Assembly (NCBI RefSeq): GCF_900458815.1 | Contig: NZ_UHDZ01000001.1 | Coordinates: 620,001 to 684,000, forward strand | DNA from: Staphylococcus saccharolyticus | Lineage (GTDB): Bacteria; Bacillota; Bacilli; Staphylococcales; Staphylococcaceae | Length of the DNA: 64,000 bases | Direction of reading: 5' to 3' | In this document: piece after piece, positions 38,880 to 50,407 of the stretch | Numbering within the stretch: position 1 is the stretch's first letter | Layout of the letters: each line of letters starts with the position of its first letter | Notes under the pieces: model-generated | What the model saw: only the letters and a program-made list of their open reading frames with translations | Database searches by the model: none | What the model was told of the DNA's origin: nothing | Position numbers and translations under genes: made by a program

Positions 38880-40811
38880 ATGATAGATAATTATACGATA
38901 CGTGTTTTTAACCATTTAGCTATTGAAACTACTACAGCTCTTAATGTTAGAGTATTTTATTGTTTGAAAGGCAAGTGTAATATCACAATTAACATTCAGG
39001 AGTTTGAATTACGAAAAGATGAAATAGCTTTTGTAATAGTCAATGATACCTATTCATTGGTAAGTACAAAAAATTCAACTTGTTGTGTCATTGATATACC
39101 TATACATTATTATTTTAGATATAATCAACAACATTTGTTGTCTAATGGAATGAAAGTTGATAAAGGTCGAATCAAATATTGGATATTTCAATTATTAAAG
39201 CTACATTGTTTGTCAAAAGTTGATAAATTAGAAACAAATAAACTCATCCAATATCTATTAATTGAATTAGGTAACTTAAAACTGCAGCCAGTTAAGTTTA
39301 ATAGACATATGTATTTTTCTGAAGAAGTACATCAGTATTTAGTAGATCATCATGAAAGTAAAATTAATAAACAAGATTTAGCTAATGCAGTGAATATGTC
39401 CAATCAATCATTGACGCAGATGTTTAAGCAAACACCATTTCAAACATTTAACCAGTATTTGAATCAAATTAGATTGAAATTTTGTTTAACCGATATTCTT
39501 ACTACTCATCGGCCTATTGAAGATATAGCAATTGACCATGGTTTTCATCACTATTATCGATTTATACAATTATTTAAAGATACATATGGTCGAACACCTA
39601 AATTGATTAGAAAAGATTGTATAACGACGTCTATGTTCAAAAAAAGTTCTGAAGAAATTAATTTGGATCGACACATTCTTAAATTCATAAATGATTTACA
39701 AGATACTGCTTCTGGTGTTATAGATGTAAAACAACTTGCGATATCTGAGGAGGAATTAAAATATTAATAATTTTCATTTTGACCAAGGTGATTATATTAA
39801 TATGAAGCGTCAAATGAATATAAGTAAAAATTCTGTACGTTATATAGAAGAGTTAAATTATATAGATATTTTAAATGATAAAGAAAGTCTATATAATAAG
39901 ATTTCACGAGTTTTACATTTCAGTTCTGATTTAAATATGATCCCAATATTTAAAATTAAAACACAAAGATATGATATATTCACATCGACTGAGAAAATGG
40001 CTTTAAATATGACTCTTGAGATGTTATTTATTATGTTAAGATAATTTAACCAACTCAATATTGGTTTTATAGTTGACAGCTTAACAATTGGCTTAATTGA
40101 TAAATTGAAGAAATGTATTAACCAATATTTTGATGAACTAATATATCGAATTAAAAAAGGGAATTATGAAGAAAAGTATATTTCACTAATAGCAGATAAA
40201 ACAGATTATATTATGCTACCTATTACAATGTTGAAAGTGCAACGCGTTGATTTACATTTAAACAAACATATAATCGATCTTGAAAGATTAATACAATATA
40301 GAGAAACAATTATAGATAATAGATTGCTTGATAATTTTAAATTTATAATAGGTAATTATAATCAGTTAAATGGGATAGTATTGCCAGCAATGAATCGTGT
40401 TAAATCCGTAGCAACGTATACGCCAAATCTAGCAGTATATCAATTGTTGACATATGTACTCAATATGTTAAATCAGTTAAGAGGAAATATCGTCTTTAGA
40501 GATGATAATCTTATAATGACGCGACTTAAACACGAGTATCAAGTTATTGCTTTCTTTTTAGATGACATGTTTCAACAGAATTTAAAACTACATCGATTAA
40601 TTTTTCAGATATAACTCAGCTAAGCCATGCAGACTTAGAGTACATAGATATAAATCATTATGCAGTGAATGAGAATAATCATTTGGACAGTCTTATGATT
40701 AATCAAAATCAACATTGGATAGCAAAGTTAAATAGTAAAGAAATAGTGAAATCTTCAATAGACCTTCCCAAAGTTAGTATTGCTCATATCAAATTTCTTA
40801 GTTCATTGTAA
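38880..40811 (+). pseudogene. rsp: Rsp-type AraC-family regulator, three lesions
   Basis: The N-terminal 295 codons hold a cupin-like sensor and an AraC DNA-binding domain (KINKQDLANAVNMSNQSLTQMF; IEDIAIDHGFHHYYRFIQLFKDTYGRTP). The frame then breaks at 39765 after EEELKY and resumes as INNFHFDQGDYINMKRQM. It meets TAA at 40042-40044 within MLR-stop-FNQLN and shifts again near 40610 before SDITQLSHADLEYI, ending at 40811. Large AraC regulators with long C-terminal regions next to ssaA and sarY are Rsp in S. aureus. The DNA-binding part could still be made, but without the C-terminal 350 residues. GAGGAAG precedes the ATG. Confidence 0.82.
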
Positions 40812-40846
40812 AGCGTGGTTGATTGCTTAGAAAGGACTGTCATCAT

Positions 40847-41579
40847 ATGCATCAACTAAAAATCAAAAGATTTCTGGCGCACTTTGTTTTAGATCATATC
40901 TTTATAGAATATTTAAAATACTCTCATCACTTAACGATAGAACAAGTAAAGTTATTAGAATTTATTTTACAGTTTACTGAAGAATATTATAAGGAAAATT
41001 TAAGTTTAAATATCATTATTTTTTACAAAGACTATCAAAAGAATGAATTGCTAAAGTTAATCACACATTTGTATGATTATAACTGGATATCGAAAAAACG
41101 CGATCCTCATGATCAACGTAGGTTGATAATCACCTTAACTCAAGCCCAAAGAAAAAAGATTAATCAATTGTTTGAAGACTTTAATGTATTTTTAGAAGTG
41201 AAATCTAAATCGATTACTAATCATACTCATTTGACTTTATTGTCTTATTATTTTAAATGTCATGCACAATTTAAAGTTATTGAGCAATCGCATATTTATA
41301 GTCGTTTATCATTAGAAGAATTATATATTCTTGGATTACTTTTAATTAATAATAATGAAACATCGTTTAAGAGTATAAAGTTACATTCATTAAGAGGCCT
41401 TGTAACTTTGAGACCAATTATTAAAAAATTACAGACTAAAGGTTAAGTTAATAAAAGCAGAAGTAAAGAAGATGAACGGAAACATCGTACTGAGTATTAA
41501 AGAAGATAAATTGGAATATATACAGTCAACTGTTGAAGAATGTTACAATAGTTTAGAAAAGGGAATACATCATTTATAA
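40847..41579 (+). pseudogene. sarY: SarY-like two-domain SarA-family regulator, truncated
   Basis: Two winged-helix SarA/MarR-like repeats are recognisable: the first with DYNWISKKRDPHDQRRLIITL near residue 80, the second beginning SLEELYILGLLLINNNETSFKS. In the second, TTA has become TAA at 41444 (QTKG-stop for QTKGLVNKSRSKEDER), then one extra A near 41476 shifts the frame before NIVLSIKEDKLEYIQS, ending at 41579. Restoring these gives about 243 residues, SarY-sized. AAAGGA precedes the ATG by 10 nt. The second DNA-binding unit is lost. Confidence 0.82.
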
Positions 41580-41611
41580 AATATTATGAATGTAAAATAT
41601 AAGGAGAGTTA

Positions 41612-41938
41612 ATGATGATTTTAGATAATGTGAATCCTGACGACTTATTTCCAACAGAAACAAAAGGGCCTTCTGTGTTAGGTGTGATTGAGTATAGTGT
41701 CCAAGGTCAAGAAGAGTTTGAAGGTGCCTTCATAGCTACTAACGAACGATTAATTATGAATGTGGATATGAATGGACAATTTTATTATAGAAATATCCGT
41801 TATGATGAAATGAGCAATATCGATTATAACGGTAAAGATATTATATTTGAGTTTAATATTGGAACAATTCCAATGCATCAAATTAAGACTGAGGATGTAC
41901 AAGCATTTGTTGACTATGTTAAACAACAAATACAATGA
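41612..41938 (+). CDS. PH-like (bacterial PH, YokE-type) domain protein
   Basis: This 108-residue cytoplasmic protein has the strand pattern of bacterial PH domains: GVIEYSVQGQEEFEGAFIATNERLIMNV (split by loops), FYYRNIRYDEMSNIDYNGKDIIFEFN. No catalytic residues are evident. AAGGAG lies 5 and 8 nt before two adjacent ATGs. It sits between sarY and sarR as in S. aureus, where it is also a conserved hypothetical. The function is unknown. Confidence 0.72.
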   Translation: MMILDNVNPDDLFPTETKGPSVLGVIEYSVQGQEEFEGAFIATNERLIMNVDMNGQFYYRNIRYDEMSNIDYNGKDIIFEFNIGTIPMHQIKTEDVQAFVDYVKQQIQ

Positions 41939-42347
41939 CTAAGGTTAATGTAGAATTGAATAAATGACTTTATTAAAATGAACATAAAAATGAATCACTA
42001 AATGAAGGTAGTTTTAATAAAATTTAATCTGTAAATCACTCTTATAAAGGTACACAAAAATCAATTCCAATTAAACTGATAGGTAATATAAAAAGTTTAA
42101 AAAATACGATAGTTTAATTAGTGTTATATAAATTGGATTATTATTTTTAATTACATCAAAATCACTATTATAAATGTTTTGGTTAAGAAATAAATGTATA
42201 AATGCATTTTGTAGTAATAAAAATATTGAATTCTTATACCTATTTGTATAAAATGTATTTTGTAACATGGGCGGAGAAATTTTCGGTTAGATAAAATACA
42301 TGTGAACCTTGCTACAACAAGATGTGCATCAGAGGAGTGGTTTTAAT
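41939..42347. other. sarR upstream region, nothing identified
   Basis: This 409-bp stretch is extremely AT-rich. Small frames are not convincing. It must hold the sarR promoter; no clear -35/-10 pair or operator was picked out. Confidence 0.4.
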
Positions 42348-42692
42348 ATGGGAAAAATTAAAGACATCAATGATTTGGTCAATGCTACATTTCAAGTGAA
42401 AAAATTTTTTAGAGATACAAAAAAACAATATAACTTAAATTACGAAGAAATTTATATTCTTAATCACATTTTAAAAAGTGAATCTAACGAAATATCTTCT
42501 AAGGAAATTGCTACATGTTCAGAGTTTAAACCCTATTACTTAACAAAAGCATTACAAAAATTAAAAGATTTAAATTTACTATCAAAAAAACGAAGCGTGC
42601 ATGATGAGAGAACAGTTATTGTATTTGTGACAACAGAGCAGCGAGATAAAATTCAAAAGTTAATTGTAGAATTAGAGAATTATATAAAGTAA
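42348..42692 (+). CDS. sarR: SarR, SarA-family transcription factor
   Basis: This 114-residue winged-helix protein is clearly Sar[28 protein letters not shown] (in two parts), the helix [21 protein letters not shown], and the wing [15 protein letters not shown]. In S. aureus SarR binds the sarA and agr promoters as a dimer. The frame extends upstream to 42309, but AGAGGAG is 9 nt before the ATG at 42348. It remains intact although the neighbouring regulators rsp and sarY are broken. Confidence 0.93.
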   Translation: MGKIKDINDLVNATFQVKKFFRDTKKQYNLNYEEIYILNHILKSESNEISSKEIATCSEFKPYYLTKALQKLKDLNLLSKKRSVHDERTVIVFVTTEQRDKIQKLIVELENYIK

Positions 42693-42737
42693 TACTAGAA
42701 AACTGAAGTTTCATGTGTGTTTTAAGATGAAGATTTC

Positions 42738-42791
42738 TATTAAAAAGACTAGGAATACTCTCTTCAAGAGTAGACCTAGTCTTTTTAATTG
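42738..42791. terminator. Bidirectional terminator sarR/urease operon
   Basis: ATTAAAAAGACTAGG and CCTAGTCTTTTTAAT pair, with an inner CTCTTcaAGAG stem. A and T runs lie on both strands between convergent sarR and ureD. Confidence 0.88.
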
Positions 42792-42796
42792 CAAAT

Positions 42797-43633
42797 TTAA
42801 TATTTTCTTAAAAAATCGAGATGACGTTGATAAAGTTTTTGGGCAATGTAGGATTGAACATGAGTTAAAATCTTTTCAATAATTTGTGTTCGATGAGCTA
42901 ATATACGAATGGCAAAGCCGTGTGTAGGTAAATAAGATATTCCTAATCTACAATTGTAATGATTTTCGAAGTTAGCAATGCATTCATATACTTCATCAAT
43001 AAAGTTTTGATTAACTTCAGGGTGAATGAAATATGCTGATCCTAAATGAGTAAAATCTTCCATATAACCAATAGAGTTAATTTGATTTTTTTTAGGATCT
43101 AATAACATATTGTCATACGTTACTAATTCATTATCAACATAAATTTCATTAACTAAATGCATATAATTATATGTGAAATCTTGATCATCAGACGAATAAC
43201 CTGGAGTTAAAATATCTGTGTAAAACATGGAACTATCTTTTTCAAGATTAAAAGTGTTATGTTGATAAAATTTAGCATCTTCGTAAGCAATAATTGGATC
43301 AGCGACAAATTCCATATAAGAATGATTTCCTAGATTAAACTTTTGATATTGTTCAACATGATCATTCGGTGTTTTATATATTTTTGTTGCACCCTGAGAG
43401 GTAAGCGTAACTTGAGCATCATCTTCAAGATTAATATTTAAACGGTATCTATCACCATCTAAATATCCACCACCTACATTAACAATATAAAATGTTGGAA
43501 TCGGTGATTGATTGAGATATATAGGTCGAATGACTTTGAGTGCCTTTTCAAAGAATATATCTCTGGCAACTGAGCGATGCCCATTATTAAATACAGTTAA
43601 ATCTAACTGACCTGTCCAATTGATTTCCGACAT
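42797..43633 (-). CDS. ureD: Urease accessory protein UreD
   Basis: This 278-residue accessory protein (UreD/UreH) joins UreF and UreG in delivering nickel to the urease active site. Recognisable stretches are [20 protein letters not shown], the [20 protein letters not shown] region near residue 44, and [15 protein letters not shown] near 76. Its ATG overlaps the ureG stop by one base (TAATG), so the two are coupled. It is last in the operon and ends at a strong terminator. Confidence 0.94.
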   Translation of the reverse strand: MSEINWTGQLDLTVFNNGHRSVARDIFFEKALKVIRPIYLNQSPIPTFYIVNVGGGYLDGDRYRLNINLEDDAQVTLTSQGATKIYKTPNDHVEQYQKFNLGNHSYMEFVADPIIAYEDAKFYQHNTFNLEKDSSMFYTDILTPGYSSDDQDFTYNYMHLVNEIYVDNELVTYDNMLLDPKKNQINSIGYMEDFTHLGSAYFIHPEVNQNFIDEVYECIANFENHYNCRLGISYLPTHGFAIRILAHRTQIIEKILTHVQSYIAQKLYQRHLDFLRKY

Positions 43634-44247
43634 TATGCTAATCCTTTAAGCAAGGTGTCTCTTTCAATCCATTCTATGACTTCATCAAGACCTTCATCTG
43701 TTTTTAAATTAGTAAATGCAAAGGGGCGATTGCCACGAAAAACTTGCGTATCTTTAGCCATTTGGTCAAGAGAAGCACCAACATATGGTGCTAAATCTGT
43801 TTTATTAATAATGAAGAAATCAGACTTAATCATACCTTGACCACCTTTACGTGGAATTTTTTCCCCTTGTGCAACGTCAATGATATAGATAGAGAAATCT
43901 ACGAGTTCAGGACTAAAGGTAGCTGCTAAATTATCGCCACCAGATTCAATAAAGATAAGTTCAATATCATCATTGCGTTCTAATAATTCATCAATAGCAG
44001 CAAAGTTCATTGATGCGTCTTCACGAATAGCAGTGTGAGGGCAACCGCCTGTTTCTACACCTATAATTCTATCTGCTGGTAGTACGCCAGTATTGACTAA
44101 TATTTTTTCGTCCTCTTTAGTATAAATATCGTTAGTGATTACACCAATACTCATATCTTTTGCGAGACGTTTTACAACTTTCTCGATAAGTTGTGTTTTA
44201 CCTGCGCCAACAGGACCACCAATACCAATTTTAATTGGATTTGACAT
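43633..44247 (-). CDS. ureG: Urease accessory GTPase UreG
   Basis: This 204-residue SIMIBI GTPase hydrolyses GTP during nickel insertion into urease. The P-loop [14 protein letters not shown] is at residue 9, the metal-binding motif [17 protein letters not shown] near 66 (CPH), and the guanine-specificity motif NKTDLAP near 148. Length is standard and the gene intact. Confidence 0.97.
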   Translation of the reverse strand: MSNPIKIGIGGPVGAGKTQLIEKVVKRLAKDMSIGVITNDIYTKEDEKILVNTGVLPADRIIGVETGGCPHTAIREDASMNFAAIDELLERNDDIELIFIESGGDNLAATFSPELVDFSIYIIDVAQGEKIPRKGGQGMIKSDFFIINKTDLAPYVGASLDQMAKDTQVFRGNRPFAFTNLKTDEGLDEVIEWIERDTLLKGLA

Positions 44248-44259
44248 AAGTTTGGCCTC

Positions 44260-44949
44260 CTATGAAATAAAGATTCTTACGTGTACATTTTCATGCTCCA
44301 TTTGATTAAGTTCTAAACCTGGAGTGGTCATACCGAAGTTTGATTCGTTTAATGTTAAAATGTTATCTCTTGTTTGTTCTATATATGGTATCATCTCTGT
44401 AACAACACGTTGACCAGATGTTTGTCCAAGAGGTATAGCTCTAACAGCATTTTGGGTTAAACTTGAAACATTTTGATATAAATAATAATCAATAATAGTG
44501 CTAATATCAATGCCTAAATGGTACCCCAACATAGTAAAGCAAATAGCAGGATGAAGCTTGGCTTTTTTATGTTTCATTTGCTCATAATACCACTTTATCC
44601 ATTCACTATCGTATAGTTCCAAAGCTAATTTAACCATACGTGTTCCCATTTGTTTAGCACCTACACGTGTTTCTTTCGGTATGCTCTGAACAAAGATTTT
44701 TTGATCGATGTCTAAAATTTTATCTTTGTTATACTCTTCTAATGCTTGATATACAATTTTCATAGCCAAACCACCTGAATAGGTTAGCTGTTCGTTTAAA
44801 AATAATTGTAACCATTCAGTAAATGATTCAGCATTATTGACAGTTTCACGCTGAATATAGGTTTCAAGTCCAAAAGAGTGACTAAATGCACCTGTTGGAA
44901 ACTGTGAATCACAGAACTGAAATAGTCTTAAATATCGATGATCAATCAT
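44260..44949 (-). CDS. ureF: Urease accessory protein UreF
   Basis: This 229-residue helical protein forms the UreDFG chaperone complex. The N-terminal [21 protein letters not shown] is the UreF signature, and [16 protein letters not shown] near residue 167 is also conserved. Its start overlaps the ureE end by 8 bp. It is intact. Confidence 0.95.
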   Translation of the reverse strand: MIDHRYLRLFQFCDSQFPTGAFSHSFGLETYIQRETVNNAESFTEWLQLFLNEQLTYSGGLAMKIVYQALEEYNKDKILDIDQKIFVQSIPKETRVGAKQMGTRMVKLALELYDSEWIKWYYEQMKHKKAKLHPAICFTMLGYHLGIDISTIIDYYLYQNVSSLTQNAVRAIPLGQTSGQRVVTEMIPYIEQTRDNILTLNESNFGMTTPGLELNQMEHENVHVRIFIS

Positions 44950-45394
44950 GTGAATGTCCTATATGACGGAATGCTTGATTTACTTTTCTATCTTCATGGC
45001 TGTAGGGAATATCCAGTTCTTTTAATAAATCTTCAACGAGATAATCGTATTGTACTAACATTTCAGTTTCTGTGAATTGAGCTGGTAAGTGACGGTTGCC
45101 TAATTGATGAGCAATGTCACCCATTTCTTTAAGTGTTCTAGGTTTAATAACTAATAAGTCCTCTGAATTAACGTCAACAATTATCATATTTGAGTTATCT
45201 TGATATAAGATGTCACCGTATTGTAGATCAATAGGTTGCTTTAAACGAATACCAATTTCGTTGCCATGATCTGTAGTGACGCGTTGAATACGTTTTACCA
45301 AATCTGAGTTTTCCAAATAAACCTTTTCAATGTGCTTTTGTTTATCTTCAGGAGATAAGTTTGCAATGTTGCCTTGAATTTCTTCTATAATCAT
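44942..45394 (-). CDS. ureE: Urease nickel chaperone UreE
   Basis: This 150-residue metallochaperone has an N-terminal peptide-binding domain ([25 protein letters not shown] in two parts) and a C-terminal nickel-binding domain ([12 protein letters not shown]-type [12 protein letters not shown] near residue 97). The tail ends FRHIGHSHD, a short His-containing end rather than the long His-rich tail of Klebsiella. It passes nickel to the UreDFG complex. Confidence 0.95.
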   Translation of the reverse strand: MIIEEIQGNIANLSPEDKQKHIEKVYLENSDLVKRIQRVTTDHGNEIGIRLKQPIDLQYGDILYQDNSNMIIVDVNSEDLLVIKPRTLKEMGDIAHQLGNRHLPAQFTETEMLVQYDYLVEDLLKELDIPYSHEDRKVNQAFRHIGHSHD

Positions 45395-45407
45395 GTTTTT
45401 CTACCTC

Positions 45408-47123
45408 CTAGAATAAGAAGTATTTTTGAGATAATGGTAATTCAGTAGCGGCTTCACTTGTGATTTTTTCACCGTCAACGAATACTTCATAAGTTTGTGG
45501 GTCTACATCTAATTGAGGTGTAGCATTGTTATTTTTCATATCTGCTTTAGATAAGTTGCGAATATTTTTAACAGGGCGCACCATACGTTTTAAATTTAAT
45601 TGGCGATATATACCATTTTCATACGCAGTATTTGAGACGAATGTCATTGCAGTATGAGTCATGTTTCCACCATATTGACCGTACATTTTACGGTATTTTT
45701 GAGGTTCAGAAGTTGGGATTGAACCGTTTGCGTCACCGTTAACAGCAGAATTAATAATACCGCCTTTAACTACAAGATCAGTCTTTACACCAAAGAATGC
45801 GGGTTCCCACATTACTAAATCTGCCAGTTTACCTGCTTCTATTGAGCCTACATAATCGGAAATGCCATGTGTAATTGCTGGATTAATAGTATATTTAGCA
45901 ATATAACGTTTTATACGATTATTGTCATTATATTCTGAGTCTCCACCAAGTAAGCCACGTTGTTCTTTCATACGATGTGCAACTTGCCAAATACGTAGAA
46001 TAACTTCACCCACACGTCCCATTGCTTGAGAGTCAGAACTAACCATACTAAATACACCCATATCTTGAAGTACATCCTCTGCTGCGATTGTTTCTTTACG
46101 AATACGTGAATCTGCAAAGGCAATATCTTCAGGAATTGATGCATTTAAATGGTGAGTAATCATAACCATATCTAAATGTTCATCAACGGTATTGTGTGTA
46201 TATGGAAGTGTAGGGTTAGTTGAAGAAGGCAGGATATTTGGATAAGATGCTGACTTAATTAAGTCAGGAGCATGTCCGCCTCCAGCACCTTCTGTATGAT
46301 ACATGTGTAAAACACGATTTTTAACGGCTGCCATTGTATCTTCCATAAATCCAGCTTCATTTAAAGTATCAGCGTGTAATGCAATTTGAACATCAAATTC
46401 ATCAGCAACGTCTAAAGCATGACTTAATGCTGATGGAGTAGCACCCCAATCTTCGTGAACTTTGAGACCAATAGCGCCAGCATGAATCTGCTCAATAAGT
46501 GCGGTATGGTTTACAGCTTGGCCTTTACCAGTGAATCCGACATTAATAGGGAATTCTTCTGCTGCTTCTAACATACGATGGATATGCCAAGGACCAGGTG
46601 TTACTGTTGTTGCTTTAGCACCCTCAGATGCACCAGTACCGCCACCGATGTGTGTGGTAATGCCACTTTCAAGAGCAACTTCAGCTTGTTCAGGATTTAT
46701 AAAATGAACGTGTGTGTCAATCCCTCCTGCAGTCACAATTTTACCTTCGGCTGCAATGATATCTGTTGTTGATCCAATAATAATATCCACGTTATCAATA
46801 ATATCAGGATTTCCTGCTTTACCGATTTTAAAGATATAACCATTTTTAATACCAATATCAGCTTTGACAATTTTGTCATAATCTATAATCAGTGCATTAG
46901 TTAACACTAAATCAGCAACATTTTTATCATCTCTTGTTACGTTAGGGTTTTGAGCCATACCATCACGAATAGATTTACCGCCACCGAACGTAGCCTCGTC
47001 TCCGTAGTTTGCATAATCTTTTTCAACTTGTGCAAAAAGGTTTGTATCACCTAATCTTACTGAGTCTCCAACGGTAGGGCCGTATAAACTCGTGTATTGA
47101 GATTGTGTCATTTTGAAACTCAT
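45408..47123 (-). CDS. ureC: Urease alpha subunit
   Basis: This 571-residue catalytic subunit hydrolyses urea to ammonia and carbamate. Nickel ligands are in [10 protein letters not shown] near residue 137, the carbamylated Lys is in GLKVHEDWG near 218, and HADTLNE and [12 protein letters not shown] lie near 248 and 273. The mobile flap reads [13 protein letters not shown], with Thr where most ureases have Cys (CHHL), a known staphylococcal feature. The gene overlaps ureB by 4 bp. No interruptions are present. Confidence 0.98.
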   Translation of the reverse strand: MSFKMTQSQYTSLYGPTVGDSVRLGDTNLFAQVEKDYANYGDEATFGGGKSIRDGMAQNPNVTRDDKNVADLVLTNALIIDYDKIVKADIGIKNGYIFKIGKAGNPDIIDNVDIIIGSTTDIIAAEGKIVTAGGIDTHVHFINPEQAEVALESGITTHIGGGTGASEGAKATTVTPGPWHIHRMLEAAEEFPINVGFTGKGQAVNHTALIEQIHAGAIGLKVHEDWGATPSALSHALDVADEFDVQIALHADTLNEAGFMEDTMAAVKNRVLHMYHTEGAGGGHAPDLIKSASYPNILPSSTNPTLPYTHNTVDEHLDMVMITHHLNASIPEDIAFADSRIRKETIAAEDVLQDMGVFSMVSSDSQAMGRVGEVILRIWQVAHRMKEQRGLLGGDSEYNDNNRIKRYIAKYTINPAITHGISDYVGSIEAGKLADLVMWEPAFFGVKTDLVVKGGIINSAVNGDANGSIPTSEPQKYRKMYGQYGGNMTHTAMTFVSNTAYENGIYRQLNLKRMVRPVKNIRNLSKADMKNNNATPQLDVDPQTYEVFVDGEKITSEAATELPLSQKYFLF

Positions 47124-47527
47124 GCTTGATTACCACCTTTTTTATTTGCGTTTTCTTCGCCTTCATCATTAAGAACGGCAGCACTATCGTCAGAACGACT
47201 TGGTCGGAATACGAGTTCTTCGTCTATTTCTCCATTGACTAAGCCACGAAAACCATATACTCTACGACGACCTGCGTACTCTACAAGTTGTATTTCTTTT
47301 TCATCACCAGGTTCAAATCGTACTGCAGCTCCTGCTGGAATATCTAAATGCTTACCATATGCTTTTTCTCTATCAAATTCTAATGCTTTATTAGCTTCAA
47401 AAAAGTGAAAATGAGAACCAACTTGAATTGGTCGATCTCCAGTATTTTTTACTTCAATAACTGTTTCAGGATGATGTTTATTTATCTCTATTTCAGTATT
47501 TTTTACTTTGATTTCACCAGGAATCAT
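47120..47527 (-). CDS. ureB: Urease beta subunit
   Basis: This 135-residue structural subunit starts [17 protein letters not shown] and has the conserved [14 protein letters not shown] and [11 protein letters not shown] stretches. The C-terminal 25 residues are a polar extension ([20 protein letters not shown]). AAGGAGG precedes the ATG; it follows ureA by 13 bp. Confidence 0.97.
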   Translation of the reverse strand: MIPGEIKVKNTEIEINKHHPETVIEVKNTGDRPIQVGSHFHFFEANKALEFDREKAYGKHLDIPAGAAVRFEPGDEKEIQLVEYAGRRRVYGFRGLVNGEIDEELVFRPSRSDDSAAVLNDEGEENANKKGGNQA

Positions 47528-47540
47528 TAAATTGTCCTCC

Positions 47541-47843
47541 TTAAACTATAGGATGATGAACTGTAATTAATTTAGTACCATCTGGGAATGTTGCTTCAAT
47601 TTCAAGTTCAGTTATCATACTAGCTACACCATCCATGACATCTTCTTCATTTAAAATTGTTTTCCCGTAACTCATAAGTTCAGCAACAGTTTTACCATCT
47701 CGAGCTCCTTCAAGTAATTCATCACTAATTAAAGCGAGTGCTTCTGGATGATTAAGTTTAAGGCCTCGAGCTTTTCTACGACGAGCGACTTCTGCAGCCA
47801 CAACTATCATAAGCTTGTCTTGTTCACGTTGTGTAAAGTGCAA
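47541..47843 (-). CDS. ureA: Urease gamma subunit
   Basis: This 100-residue subunit reads (M)[20 protein letters not shown] and ends [16 protein letters not shown], both conserved. The start is TTG at 47843: GAAGGGA lies 5 nt upstream and this gives the exact family length, whereas the open frame continues to 47912 without a ribosome site. It is first in the ureABCEFGD operon. Confidence 0.95.
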   Translation of the reverse strand: MHFTQREQDKLMIVVAAEVARRRKARGLKLNHPEALALISDELLEGARDGKTVAELMSYGKTILNEEDVMDGVASMITELEIEATFPDGTKLITVHHPIV

Positions 47844-48110
47844 AATTATCCCTTCTTTCAAATTAATTTGCCTTGCAAAAATAATATTAAAACGATTTAA
47901 TGAGATTAACAAGTATAATGGTTTAATAGTTTTTCCGTTTTAATAAATATGATTTAAACTTAGTGTATATTCGTCATTAAATATTAAAACTATCTAATAT
48001 AAAAAAATTTGTATTAATTTAAAAACAATTGATTCAAATGTTATTTAATGAGGTATTAGGAAATTAACTTAAACTTAAGATTTAAAGTGAAATAATTGGA
48101 GGCTAAAGAA

Positions 48111-49016
48111 TTGAAAGTAATTGATATTATTCTGAAAAATATTTCTCAAGTACTATTAATAAATAATAAATGGACTGGGTTATTTGTCTTAATAGGTTTA
48201 TTTATAGCAAATTGGAAAATTGGTTTAAGTGCGCTCATAGCTAGTTTGGTTTCTTACGTCTTAGCGTCATACATGAATTATTCAATAGAAGAAATAAATA
48301 ATGGTTTAGCTGGGTTTAATCCTGTTTTAACTGCTATAGCACTTATTTTATTTTTAGACAATAATTGGAGTGGCATAATCGTCACAATTATAGCTACGGT
48401 TTTGACGTTGCCAGTTGGTGCTGCAATACGAGAATTGTTAAAGCCTTATGGAATAGCCATGCTAACTTCTCCTTTTGTTATTGTCACTTGGATAGCCATA
48501 CTTATTCCTGGTCAAGTTAAATCATTAAACACGCAACTTGATATCATTCCAAGTCAAGTTAACAAGACTTCATTTTCACATAATTACGAACATATTCAAA
48601 TTCTTCAATCTATACTTGAAGGATTTAGCCAGGTATTTTTAGTACCTAGTTTGCTCGGTGGATTACTTATTATTATTGGCATTTTCATTGGATCTAAAAA
48701 AGCGGTGATGTTAGCATTATTAGCTAATGTGGTTGGTTTTATTGCCATAGCTGTATTAGGTGGTAATACTAACGAAATCAATGAGGGATTGTTTGGTTAT
48801 AATTTAGTACTAACCGTTATAGCTTTAGGTGTTACATTTAAGACATCAATGAATGCATATATTACTACAATATTAGGTGTCATATTAACGGTATTTATTC
48901 AACTAGGGCTTAATACACTATTGATGCCTTTTTGTTTACCAGCTTTAACCGTTCCATTTATATTGGCTGCTTGGTTGATGCTTTTTGCCGGAATTAACCA
49001 CACTTCTAAAGATTAG
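48111..49016 (+). CDS. Urea transporter (UT family)
   Basis: This protein of about 301 residues has ten hydrophobic segments in two homologous halves, each with the UT-type GLAGFNPVLTAIAL and GLFGYNLVLTVIAL motifs. These line the urea channel. It feeds the urease encoded divergently. The start is taken as TTG at 48111, since GGAGG lies 8 nt before it; another TTG at 48096 overlaps that site. It is intact. Confidence 0.9.
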   Translation: MKVIDIILKNISQVLLINNKWTGLFVLIGLFIANWKIGLSALIASLVSYVLASYMNYSIEEINNGLAGFNPVLTAIALILFLDNNWSGIIVTIIATVLTLPVGAAIRELLKPYGIAMLTSPFVIVTWIAILIPGQVKSLNTQLDIIPSQVNKTSFSHNYEHIQILQSILEGFSQVFLVPSLLGGLLIIIGIFIGSKKAVMLALLANVVGFIAIAVLGGNTNEINEGLFGYNLVLTVIALGVTFKTSMNAYITTILGVILTVFIQLGLNTLLMPFCLPALTVPFILAAWLMLFAGINHTSKD

Positions 49017-49207
49017 TGATCATTAAAAAAATCTAAAACTCAATTATCAGTATCATTTCAATCCTAAATGAAAACATTTTTATTTTTAATATAGCCTATA
49101 TGTAGTTTTTCTAAGTAAGACTAAAACGTGATGCTTTTCTATATTAAAGTCGAGTATTAAACTAGGAATAATTATATGTTAGAAATTACGTTCTTGGGGC
49201 GAGAAAG

Positions 49208-50342
49208 TTGGTACAGTCTTTTCTAGTACACACAGATATTCAAAAAAGATGGATTGAAAAATTCAAACAAGTAGAGGCTCAATTTAAAGCTCGGGCTGCT
49301 GAGCATGATCTTAAAGCGCAATTTCCATTTGAAAATGTTCAATGGTTAATTAACGAAGGATATACTAAATTGACATTGCCGGAAGCGTATGGTGGAGAAG
49401 GTGTAACGATTGAAGATATGGTCATCTTACAAAGCTATCTAAGGGCCATAGACGGTGCAACTGCTTTATCAATTGGATGGCATTTAAGTGTTATTGGTCA
49501 AATTTTTCAACAACAGATGTGGGATCCTTCAATGCTACAAGTATTTGCTCGAGAGGGCCCTTGTAAATAGAGCTGTGAGTGAAGCTGAAACAGGCAGTCC
49601 TACTAGAGGTGGTCGACCTTCCACGTATGTTGTTAAGGTTGACGGAGGATATAAACTCAATGGTGTTAAAACATTCACATCAATGAGTAAAGCTTTAACA
49701 CATTTTATAGTTGGAGCTTATGTTGAAGAAACAGAATCAGTAGTCTTCTTTCTAGTACCTCGTTCTTATAAAGGAGTTGAAGTTTCTGAAAATTGGAATA
49801 TGGTTGGTATGCGTGCAACTGAGAGCCATGATCTCGTGCTTAATGATGTGGTTATTCCAAACGACAATTATGTAGAATCTCATCGTCAATCACAACCAAA
49901 TTGATGTCTTCTTCATATTCCAAGTTGTTATTTAGGCATAGCTCAAGCAGCGCATGATTATGCTGTGAACTTTGCTCGAAATTACAGTCCTAATAGTATT
50001 ACAGGTACAATTGCAGAGATACCTACAGTTCAACAGAATCTTGGAAAAATGGAAAGTCTTTTATTATCAGCAAGGCATTTTCTTTGGAGTACAGCTCAGG
50101 GATATCAATTATATAAAAATGAATCACAAATTTGGAATGTCACTGCTGCCAGCAAAGTAATGGTGATGAACCAAGGATTAGAAATTATAGACTTAGCTAT
50201 GAGAATCGTTGGTGCTAAATGTCTTGAAATGGAAAGACCTCTTCAACGATTCTATAGAGATATGCGTGCAGGATTACACAATCCGCCAATGGAAGACATG
50301 GCATATACAGATATTGCTAAAAGTATTACGGACAACTTGTGA
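49208..50342 (+). pseudogene. Acyl-CoA dehydrogenase family protein, decayed
   Basis: An acyl-CoA dehydrogenase-type flavoprotein of about 380 residues can be read across two frames. The N-terminal helical domain ends with LPEAYGGEGVTIEDM. Near 49545 the frame shifts; the second frame carries SEAETGSPTRGGRPSTYV and TESHDLVLNDVVIP. TGA at 49902-49904 (QPN-stop-CLLHIPSCYLGIAQAA) interrupts it, then the C-terminal helices run to 50342 with IVGAKCLEMERPLQRFYRDMRAG. The ATG/TTG start is not clear. Two lesions support a pseudogene. Substrate is unknown; some relatives act in sulphur or flavin metabolism. Confidence 0.85.
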
Positions 50343-50367
50343 TAATAGCATAATAATAAAATTAAGG

Positions 50368-50407
50368 AAACGGACAATCTATTTTAATAGAGAGTCTGTT
50401 TTTTTAT
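50368..50407 (+). terminator. Terminator after acyl-CoA dehydrogenase remnant
   Basis: AACGGACAATCTATT pairs with AATAGAGAGTCTGTT with small bulges and is followed by a run of T. Confidence 0.75.

Noticed and set aside
42071-42268. 65-codon minus-strand frame upstream of sarR
   Set aside because: It consists of AT-rich low-complexity residues with no ribosome site; probably chance.
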